This document shows, in pieces, positions 1 to 4,788 of a stretch of DNA of 7,246 bases. A model generated the notes under the pieces. It did no database searches. It was not told where the DNA came from and saw only the letters and a program-made list of their open reading frames with translations. This DNA comes from Mycobacterium sp. (GTDB lineage Bacteria; Actinomycetota; Actinomycetes; Mycobacteriales; Mycobacteriaceae), in the NCBI GenBank assembly GCA_018500005.2, contig JAHBAP020000484.1, positions 1 through 7,246 of the forward strand. The letters run 5' to 3'. Both the position numbers and the translations under genes were made by a program. Positions within the stretch are counted from its first letter, which is position 1. Every line of letters starts with the position of its first letter.

Positions 1-1453
1 CGTCGACCATCTGGCCCTTGAACCCGATATCGGCCACCTGGATCCGTGCGCACGAGTTCGGGCAGCCGTTGAGGTGGACGGTGACCGGCACGTCGAGTTC
101 GGCGTTGAGGTCGGCCAGTCGCTTCTCCAGGTCCGGCACCAGGGACTGGGCCCGAACCCGGGTCTCGGCGAAGGACAGTTTGCAGAACTCGATCCCGGTG
201 CAGGCCATCAGGTTTCGCCGCCAGTGCGACGGGGTGGCCGACAGGCCCAGGGCCGCCAGGGCGGAGACCAGTTCGTCGACCCGGTCATCGGGGACGTCCA
301 GCACGATCAGCTTCTGGTGCGGGGTGAACCGGATCCGGTCGGAGCCCACCGCCTCGGCCAGGTCGGCGACCGCGGTCAGAATCGTTCCCGAAACCCGCCC
401 GGCGATCGCGGCCACGCCGACGGCGTTCAGGCCGTTGCGAAGCTTCTGGACGCCTACGTGGTCGACGGGGCGGACGACCGGGTCGGGTGCCGGGCCGTCG
501 ATGAGCGGGCGCTTGAGGTACTCCCGTTCCAGCACTTCCCTGAACTTTTCGGCGCCCCAGTCCTTTACGAGGAACTTCAGCCGGGCCTTGGACCGCAACC
601 GCCGGTAGCCGTAGTCGCGGAACAGGCTGATGACGGCTTCCCAGACGTCGGGTACCTCGTCCAACGGCACCCAGGCGCCCAGGCGCTGGGCCAGCATCGG
701 GTTGGTCGACAGGCCACCGCCCACCCACAGATCAAGGCCGGGGCCGTGCTCGGGATGGTTCACCCCGACGAAGGCGACGTCGTTGATCTCGTGCACGACG
801 TCCTGCAGCCCACTGATGGCGGTCTTGAACTTCCGCGGCAGGTTCGCGTACTCCGGGTTGCCGACGTAGCGGCGCACGATCTCCTCAACCGCGGGGGTGG
901 CGTCGATCACCTCGTCGAGGGACTCCCCGGCCAGCGGCGAACCCAGCACCACGCGCGGGCAGTCACCGCACGCCTCGGTGGTCTGCAGTCCCACACTGTC
1001 CAGTCGCCGCCAGATCTCCGGCATGTCCTCGATGCGGATCCAGTGGTACTGGATGTTCTGTCGGTCGGAGATGTCGGCGGTGTCGCGAGCGAATTCGGTG
1101 GAGATCTGGCCGAGCATCCGCAGCGAGGCGGCGGTCAGGATGCCGCCGTCGCTGCGCACCCGGAGCATGAAGTAGGGGGCCTCGATGAGGTCGACGTTCT
1201 CCTCGCCGGTGAAGGTGCCGTCGTAGCCCTCCTTGCGCTGGGTGTACAGGCCCAGCCAGCGCAGTCGGCCGCGCAGGTCGGTCTTGTCGATGCTGTCGAA
1301 TCCCTGCTTGGAGTAGACATCTTCGACCCGGGTGCGCACGTTGAGGGCGGGATCTTCCTTCTTGAAGACCTCGTTGGGGTTCAGCGGGTCGGTGTCGCCG
1401 AGGGCCCACTGGCCCTCGTTGCGGGGCTTGGCCTGATTCTTCGCTTGAGTCAT
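1..1453 (-). CDS. sirA: Ferredoxin-dependent assimilatory sulfite reductase SirA (partial, C-terminus off window)
   Basis: Reduces sulfite to sulfide with six electrons from ferredoxin in the cytosol, the last step before cysteine synthesis. The first 484 residues are visible of about 555 expected; the 3' end lies beyond base 1. Near-identical in layout to M. tuberculosis SirA (formerly NirA). Visible landmarks: the N-terminal EGQWALG stretch (residues 13-19); GFDSIDKTDLRGR (51-63); Tyr70 and Cys162, which match the Tyr-Cys pair covalently linked beside the siroheme in the M. tuberculosis enzyme; NRLxF-like half-domain segments; and the siroheme/[4Fe-4S] ligands Cys418, Cys424, Cys464 and Cys468 in the pattern C-x5-C...C-x3-C. 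The ATG at 1451-1453 is preceded by AGGAG eight bases upstream. In M. tuberculosis cysH follows, which cannot be checked here. Expression is probably controlled by the upstream polycysteine leader. A nitrite reductase is the main alternative, but the Tyr-Cys pair favours sulfite. Confidence 0.96.
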   Translation of the reverse strand, partial: MTQAKNQAKPRNEGQWALGDTDPLNPNEVFKKEDPALNVRTRVEDVYSKQGFDSIDKTDLRGRLRWLGLYTQRKEGYDGTFTGEENVDLIEAPYFMLRVRSDGGILTAASLRMLGQISTEFARDTADISDRQNIQYHWIRIEDMPEIWRRLDSVGLQTTEACGDCPRVVLGSPLAGESLDEVIDATPAVEEIVRRYVGNPEYANLPRKFKTAISGLQDVVHEINDVAFVGVNHPEHGPGLDLWVGGGLSTNPMLAQRLGAWVPLDEVPDVWEAVISLFRDYGYRRLRSKARLKFLVKDWGAEKFREVLEREYLKRPLIDGPAPDPVVRPVDHVGVQKLRNGLNAVGVAAIAGRVSGTILTAVADLAEAVGSDRIRFTPHQKLIVLDVPDDRVDELVSALAALGLSATPSHWRRNLMACTGIEFCKLSFAETRVRAQSLVPDLEKRLADLNAELDVPVTVHLNGCPNSCARIQVADIGFKGQMVD

Positions 1454-1460
1454 GGGGGGT

Positions 1461-1479
1461 GCTCCTGGTGTTGGGGAGC
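1461..1479 (-). promoter_or_regulatory. Hairpin sequestering the sirA ribosome binding site
   Basis: On the minus strand GCTCC (1479-1475) pairs perfectly with GGAGC (1465-1461) across a nine-base loop. The second arm contains most of the sirA Shine-Dalgarno AGGAG (1466-1462), so the folded RNA would hide it. The stem is only 5 bp but almost all G-C. Seen directly in sequence; its regulatory role is inferred from its position between a polycysteine leader and sirA. Confidence 0.5.
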
Positions 1480-1499
1480 TAGCTATCGAACGACGGCAA

Positions 1500-1588
1500 C
1501 CACCGAGCCTGATCCGGCGGCGCAGATCCGAAGGCCAGCTGTGAGCGGTGGGACGGGTCTACGGCATCAAGCCGGACAACAACAGCTG
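1500..1588 (-). promoter_or_regulatory. Candidate attenuator region between leader peptide and sirA
   Basis: Two further complementary segment pairs lie here on the minus strand. CAGCTGT inside the leader's cysteine codons (1588-1582) is perfectly complementary to ACAGCTG downstream of its stop (1542-1536). CCACCG (1551-1546) is complementary to CGGTGG (1505-1500) and would enclose the ACAGCTG arm's 3' flank. A ribosome stalled at the Cys codons would cover the first arm and free the downstream partner. No U-run follows any stem, so control of translation initiation is more likely than intrinsic termination. The pairings are exact; the switching model is inference. Confidence 0.4.
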
Positions 1589-1662
1589 CAGACTCGCTTG
1601 AAGTCGACATGCCGCCGCACCACCAGCGCAACGTTGCGCACAGAGGAGCCGTTCGCGGACAT
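1567..1662 (-). CDS. Polycysteine leader peptide upstream of sirA (31 aa)
   Basis: A 31-codon gene reading ATG at 1662-1660 to TGA at 1569-1567, in the same direction as sirA and ending 113 bases before it. The peptide has a basic middle and a Cys-rich end: RRHVDFKRVCSCCCPA is residues 16-31, with cysteines at 25, 27, 28 and 29. Actinobacterial leaders with an R-R-H-V-D core are found ahead of sulfur-assimilation genes, and polycysteine leaders in M. smegmatis have been described as cysteine-responsive attenuators. The likely role is sensing charged Cys-tRNA: slow translation of TGC-AGC-TGT-TGT-TGT under cysteine shortage would change folding of the RNA before sirA. No Shine-Dalgarno sequence precedes the ATG, and a -10-like hexamer sits at the right distance for a transcript starting on the ATG. 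The peptide itself probably has no enzymatic role. A longer overlapping frame (1479-1775, minus) is not favoured. Confidence 0.85.
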   Translation of the reverse strand: MSANGSSVRNVALVVRRHVDFKRVCSCCCPA

Positions 1663-1668
1663 GAGGGC

Positions 1669-1674
1669 ATTCTG
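1669..1674 (-). promoter_or_regulatory. Possible -10 box for a leaderless sirA leader transcript
   Basis: CAGAAT on the minus strand has the A and final T of the mycobacterial TANNNT -10 pattern and occupies exactly -12 to -7 if transcription begins at the A of the leader ATG (1662). No convincing -35 box was seen. The placement is the main support. Confidence 0.4.
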
Positions 1675-1719
1675 CCACGACCTTGGTAGGACGGCCTAAC
1701 TGTCGCTGATGTGCTCTGC

Positions 1720-1725
1720 GACACT
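1720..1725 (+). promoter_or_regulatory. Possible -10 box for a leaderless hemW transcript
   Basis: GACACT keeps the A and final T of TANNNT and occupies -12 to -7 relative to the ATG at 1732. This agrees with the absence of a ribosome binding site before that ATG. No -35 box is evident. This promoter is back to back with the one for the sirA leader, about 45 bases away. Confidence 0.35.
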
Positions 1726-1731
1726 GGCAGC

Positions 1732-2883
1732 ATGCTGCCCGCTCTGGCGGTGAGTCCGGGATGCGCCTTCGGCATCTACGTTCACGTGCCGTTTTGTGCC
1801 ACCCGATGCGGGTACTGCGATTTCAACACCTACACCGCCGCCGAGCTCGGCGGCACCAGTCCGGACGGGTGGCTGGCCGCGTTGCGGGTCGAACTCGAAC
1901 TCGCCGCCGCCACGGTGGGGCCGGTGCCGGTCGACACGGTGTTCGTCGGCGGCGGGACGCCGTCGATGCTAGGCGCCGGCAGGCTCGCCGACGTTCTCGG
2001 CGCCATCCGCGGCAATTTCCCGCTCGCGCGCGACGCAGAGGTCACCACCGAGGCCAATCCGGAATCAACCTCGCCGGATTTCTTCGCGGCCATCCGGGCC
2101 GCCGGATACACCCGGGTTTCGCTGGGTATGCAATCGGCTTCCCCGCGAGTGCTGACCGTCCTGGACCGAACCCACTCGCCCGGCCGCGCCACCGCCGCTG
2201 CCCGCGAAGCGCTGGCCGCCGGCTTCGACCACGTCAACCTCGACCTCATCTACGGCACGCCTGGGGAGTCCGACGCCGATCTTCTCGACTCGGTACACGA
2301 CGCCGTCGACGCCGGGGTCGACCACGTCTCCGCCTACGCGCTGGTGGTCGAGGACGGCACCGCGCTGGCCCGGCGGGTGCGCCGCGGGGAGGTCGCCGCC
2401 CCCGACGACGACGTGCTGGCTGCGCGCTACCAACTCATTGACGAGCACCTCACCGCCGCCGGAATGGGTTGGTACGAGGTGTCCAATTGGAGCCGGCCCG
2501 GCGGACAGTGCCGCCACAATGAGGGCTACTGGTCGGGCGGGAACTGGTGGGGGACAGGCCCGGGCGCACATGGATTCGTCGGCGACGTGCGGTGGTGGAA
2601 TGTCAAGCACCCCAAGGCCTATGCCGAGCTCCTGGGCAGGGGCGAGTCGGCGGCCGCCGATTTCGAACGGATCGGCGACCGCGAACGCCATCTCGAGACC
2701 GTCCTGCTCGGCATCAGGCTCCGGCGCGGGCTGCCCCTGACCGCGTTGACCGAAACCGAACGGGAACGTGGCCGGCAGGCTGTTGTCGACGGCATGCTCC
2801 ACGAGGCAGGCGACCGACTGGTTCTCACCGATAGCGGCCGACTGCTAGCCGACGCGGTGGTGCGCAACCTGCTCGACGATTAG
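1732..2883 (+). CDS. hemW: Radical-SAM heme chaperone HemW (HemN-like)
   Basis: A 383-residue radical-SAM protein of the kind long annotated as oxygen-independent coproporphyrinogen III oxidase. The S-adenosylmethionine cluster motif is C-x3-C-x2-C at Cys22, Cys26 and Cys29; the following position used by HemN for a fourth Cys is Phe31, a mark of HemW. The HNxxYW signature of HemW is present as HNEGYW (262-267). GGGTPS (73-78) is the glycine-rich SAM segment, and EANPES (108-112 region) follows. The C-terminal third resembles the HemN C-terminal domain. The length fits HemW and is shorter than true HemN (about 450). HemW proteins bind heme and pass it to acceptor proteins, so coproporphyrinogen oxidase activity is unlikely. 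A GTG at 1711 in the same frame would add seven residues; the ATG is preferred because a -10-like box is placed for leaderless initiation. In M. tuberculosis hemW lies close to sirA with rpfD and Rv2390c between. Confidence 0.93.
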   Translation: MLPALAVSPGCAFGIYVHVPFCATRCGYCDFNTYTAAELGGTSPDGWLAALRVELELAAATVGPVPVDTVFVGGGTPSMLGAGRLADVLGAIRGNFPLARDAEVTTEANPESTSPDFFAAIRAAGYTRVSLGMQSASPRVLTVLDRTHSPGRATAAAREALAAGFDHVNLDLIYGTPGESDADLLDSVHDAVDAGVDHVSAYALVVEDGTALARRVRRGEVAAPDDDVLAARYQLIDEHLTAAGMGWYEVSNWSRPGGQCRHNEGYWSGGNWWGTGPGAHGFVGDVRWWNVKHPKAYAELLGRGESAAADFERIGDRERHLETVLLGIRLRRGLPLTALTETERERGRQAVVDGMLHEAGDRLVLTDSGRLLADAVVRNLLDD

Positions 2884-2991
2884 GGCCTGGATCTCCTGAC
2901 GTTTCTATCCGGAGTTCTTGGCGTCGTCGAGCAAACCGACTGCAGATAAACCAGGCGCGCCAGAGCCGCCCAAACGCATGGCGATTCGTAG

Positions 2992-3000
2992 TGTTAGATT
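2992..3000 (+). promoter_or_regulatory. Extended -10 promoter for the repeat protein gene
   Basis: TGT-TAGATT combines a TGN extension with a hexamer matching TANNNT. The predicted start is A3007, giving a 44-base leader before the ATG at 3051. No -35 box was seen, as is usual for extended -10 promoters. The rest of the 2884-3050 gap shows nothing recognisable, including no clear hemW terminator. Confidence 0.5.
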
Positions 3001-3041
3001 TTGCTGAGAGCCCGGTGCCGAGGTGGCATGGCAACGAGATC

Positions 3042-3045
3042 AGGA
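3042..3045 (+). promoter_or_regulatory. Ribosome binding site selecting the start at 3051
   Basis: AGGA lies five bases before the ATG at 3051 and overlaps the alternative in-frame ATG at 3045, which it therefore cannot serve. This favours 3051, although 3045 would change the protein by only two residues. Confidence 0.5.
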
Positions 3046-3050
3046 TGAAC

Positions 3051-4376
3051 ATGACTTCACGCACCATTACCGCCCGTCACACCCTCATCACGGCGGTGGC
3101 CGCAGGGGCGTGCGCAGCCGCCATGGCCAGCGCCGGACTGGGTGCGGCGCCAACGGCCAAGGCCACCTGCCTGTCGGTGTTCGGCATCGGCAACGGCGGC
3201 GGTTGCACCAGCAATCTTTTCAGCGCCGCTCTGGCTGTCGGTAACGGTGCCACCGCCACCGCCAGTGGGTTGTTCGGAGCGGCGCTAGCCCTCGGGACCA
3301 GCGCGACTGCCGCCACCGGCGATGCGTTCACCTTCGCGACCGCGGTCGGTGATTCGGCGGGGGCCACGGCGGGTGGATTGTTCGGGATCGCGACCCAGGT
3401 GGGTTCCAATGGCCCCGCCTCGACGCAGGGCTCCGGATCGCTGGCTGACCTCGGACTCAACATCGCCTTCAATTTGTCGCCCGGGTCGGCCGGCGACGAT
3501 GTCATCGCAGCCGGTATCGGCAACTTCGCCGCGAACTTCCTGGGCCGTGCAAGCGCGCCCGGCACACACACCGTCTCGGCGCTGGGAACTCTTGACATTG
3601 CCATGAACCTCGCCGGTCGGGACAACACGGTGAAGTCCGGCGCCGGATTGTTCAACCGCGCGTTCAATTTCTTCGGCAGCAACAACACGGCCACCGGGGA
3701 AGGGGGCCTCTCCAATGTGGCCCGCAACTTCTTCGGCGACGGCAACACGGTCACGACCGCAGGCGGCAACGCCAACTCGGCCACCAGCGTTCTCGGTGGC
3801 GGCAACCAGGTCGTCGTCGTCTCAGGCGTCGGCAACATCGCCACCAGTCTGGCCGGCAACTCCAACGAGGTCGGCATCCTCGGAGGCACGGTGGACGGTG
3901 CCCGAAACTGGTTCGGCACGCAGAACACCGTGACGACGGTCGGTGGTGTGCAGAACGCCGTTACCAACATCTTGGGAAGTAACAACACGCTGACGGCCGA
4001 GGGCGCGAATTCCAACAACGCTAGGAACCTCCTCGGCAGCGGGAACACCCTGCAAGCGGGGTCGGTCGGCTCCAACGCCAACGGGGCGTCGACCTTCGGC
4101 AGCCGTGGCAACACGGTCACCGCAGGTGCACCCGGCAACAGGACGGTCGGTTTCGCCGTGTTCGGCGCTGACAACACCGTGGAGGCGGGTCCCGGTCCGT
4201 TTGCGCTGGCGGGTTCGATCTTCCAGAACAGCAAGACCGTCACCAAGGTGAACCCCGGCATCGCCATCAATAACTTCCGCATCGGCGGCGCATCAGCGAC
4301 GCCCAGCGGCAATGCGCGGCCGTCAGCGAGCACGGCCGGAAAGTCGGCTTCGGCCGTTCGGGGTAGCTCGAAGTAG
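3051..4376 (+). CDS. Secreted repeat protein, predicted beta-solenoid, function unknown
   Basis: I cannot name a function. The 441-residue product begins with a signal peptide: a basic start, a hydrophobic Ala-rich core, and likely cleavage after Ala38 (PTAKA/TC). Cys40 and Cys52 flank a Gly-rich loop and could form a disulfide. Residues 55-126 are four units of exactly 18 residues with an A-x-A-V/L-G core (Gly64, 82, 100, 118). Residues 187-326 are seven units of exactly 20 residues, typified by FFGDGNTVTTAGGNANSATS, followed by three looser units to about 389. Asn, Gly, Thr and Val at fixed positions suggest a beta-helix or beta-roll, with Asn ladders. The first block recalls the AVG/ALG head repeats of YadA-like adhesins, probably by convergence. 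The tail (403-441) is Ala/Ser-rich and ends in GSSK; no membrane anchor or sorting motif was seen. A cell-surface or adhesin role is inference. It is not a PE/PPE protein. Confidence 0.85.
   Translation: MTSRTITARHTLITAVAAGACAAAMASAGLGAAPTAKATCLSVFGIGNGGGCTSNLFSAALAVGNGATATASGLFGAALALGTSATAATGDAFTFATAVGDSAGATAGGLFGIATQVGSNGPASTQGSGSLADLGLNIAFNLSPGSAGDDVIAAGIGNFAANFLGRASAPGTHTVSALGTLDIAMNLAGRDNTVKSGAGLFNRAFNFFGSNNTATGEGGLSNVARNFFGDGNTVTTAGGNANSATSVLGGGNQVVVVSGVGNIATSLAGNSNEVGILGGTVDGARNWFGTQNTVTTVGGVQNAVTNILGSNNTLTAEGANSNNARNLLGSGNTLQAGSVGSNANGASTFGSRGNTVTAGAPGNRTVGFAVFGADNTVEAGPGPFALAGSIFQNSKTVTKVNPGIAINNFRIGGASATPSGNARPSASTAGKSASAVRGSSK
3213..3428 (+). repeat. Four tandem 54-bp units (18 residues each)
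   Basis: Encodes residues 55-126 of the secreted repeat protein. The units run 55-72, 73-90, 91-108 and 109-126, with the key Gly at 64, 82, 100 and 118. The DNA copies are diverged while the protein spacing is exact, so the repeat is under selection at the protein level and is not a recent DNA expansion. Confidence 0.7.
3609..4217 (+). repeat. Ten tandem ~60-bp units (20 residues each, last three irregular)
   Basis: Encodes residues 187-389. Seven units (3609-4028) keep an exact 20-residue period with consensus hydrophobic-hydrophobic-G-x-x-N-T-V-T-x-x-G-G-x-x-N-x-A-x-N/S. The next units are 21, 20 and 22 residues long. Third-position and inter-unit divergence argues for an old, protein-level repeat. 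Confidence 0.8.
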
Positions 4377-4401
4377 AACACGCCGGACCAAGACCGCGCC
4401 G

Positions 4402-4421
4402 GAGCCGCTGGGCGGCGGCTC
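4402..4421. terminator. Hairpin between convergent genes, possible bidirectional terminator
   Basis: GAGCCGC (4402-4408) and GCGGCTC (4415-4421) form a perfect 7-bp stem with a six-base loop TGGGCG. It lies 25 bases after the stop of the repeat protein and two bases past the stop of the small secreted protein on the other strand. There is no T-run on either side, as is common for mycobacterial terminators. Confidence 0.55.
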
Positions 4422-4423
4422 AG

Positions 4424-4675
4424 TCAGTCGATGGCGAGCAGCGGCGGCATCGGCCCGGGCCCGAAGGGGCCGCCGCCAGGGGCGATCATGAACGGCTGGG
4501 CTCCGGTGGCTCGCGGGGTCGCGAAGATCGCGGCATGGCCGTTTCGGGTGCACACCGCCGCGGGGCCGTCGTCGTCGCAATTCGCATTGGAGGCCGCCCC
4601 GGCTGCCGGGGCGAGAATGATGGCCGCGGCCGCGGCGCCGGCCAGCAGGGCCGGGGTGATGAACTTCGTGGCCAT
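4424..4675 (-). CDS. Small secreted protein of unknown function (83 aa)
   Basis: I do not recognise a family. The ATG at 4675-4673 has AAAGGA (4689-4684) eight bases upstream, a clear ribosome binding site; an upstream in-frame ATG at 4792 would add 39 residues, destroy the signal peptide start and overlap the neighbouring gene's stop, so it is rejected. The product begins MATKF followed by a hydrophobic Ala-rich core (residues 6-27), with probable cleavage near AAGA/AS at residues 26-27. The mature part is about 56 residues with two cysteines (Cys33, Cys42), which could form a disulfide around the acidic DDDG segment, then a Pro/Gly-rich tail ending GPMPPLLAID. It lies 113 bases downstream of the SulP fusion on the same strand but has its own candidate promoter. 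The codon use and the signal peptide support a real gene; function is open. Confidence 0.78.
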   Translation of the reverse strand: MATKFITPALLAGAAAAAIILAPAAGAASNANCDDDGPAAVCTRNGHAAIFATPRATGAQPFMIAPGGGPFGPGPMPPLLAID

Positions 4676-4754
4676 GATGTCGATCCTTTCTGTTTTGAGC
4701 GGTGAAACCCTCACGGGCAGTGCTGGTTTCGACTTCTTTGCTCCGTGTGACTCA

Positions 4755-4783
4755 AGCCTATGCGGGGGAGGGGAGAGGGTCAC
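4755..4783 (-). promoter_or_regulatory. Candidate promoter of the small secreted protein gene
   Basis: On the minus strand GTGACC (4783-4778, four of six matches to TTGACA) and TAGGCT (4760-4755, fits TANNNT) are separated by 17 bases. The predicted start is an A at 4748, giving a 73-base leader. The spacer is almost entirely pyrimidine (the complement of the purine run at 4764-4779). Confidence 0.5.
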
Positions 4784-4788
4784 GATCT

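Noticed and set aside
74..1699. Long open frame antisense to sirA (541 codons)
   Set aside because: The opposite strand encodes an unmistakable SirA with all catalytic residues; the antisense frame is low-complexity Gly/Val/Asp composition typical of GC-rich shadow frames and has no ribosome binding site.
1479..1775. 98-codon minus frame spanning the sirA leader region
   Set aside because: It would start inside the hemW gene and overlaps the leader peptide in another frame; the Cys-rich 31-codon frame has family features and a matching promoter placement, this one has none.
3105..3113. Lipobox at Cys21 of the repeat protein
   Set aside because: The residues before Cys21 are Ala-Gly-Ala without the Leu/Val/Ile expected at -3, and the hydrophobic core continues past it; ordinary signal peptidase cleavage near residue 38 fits better.
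3051..4376. PE_PGRS or PPE family membership of the repeat protein
   Set aside because: No N-terminal PE or PPE domain; a standard signal peptide is present and the repeats are Asn/Thr-based with 18- and 20-residue periods instead of GGAGGX.
3077..4381. 434-codon open frame antisense to the repeat protein
   Set aside because: Its Pro/Leu-rich repeats mirror the sense repeats. The sense frame has a signal peptide, a ribosome binding site, a promoter and exact periodicity in protein, so it is the real gene.
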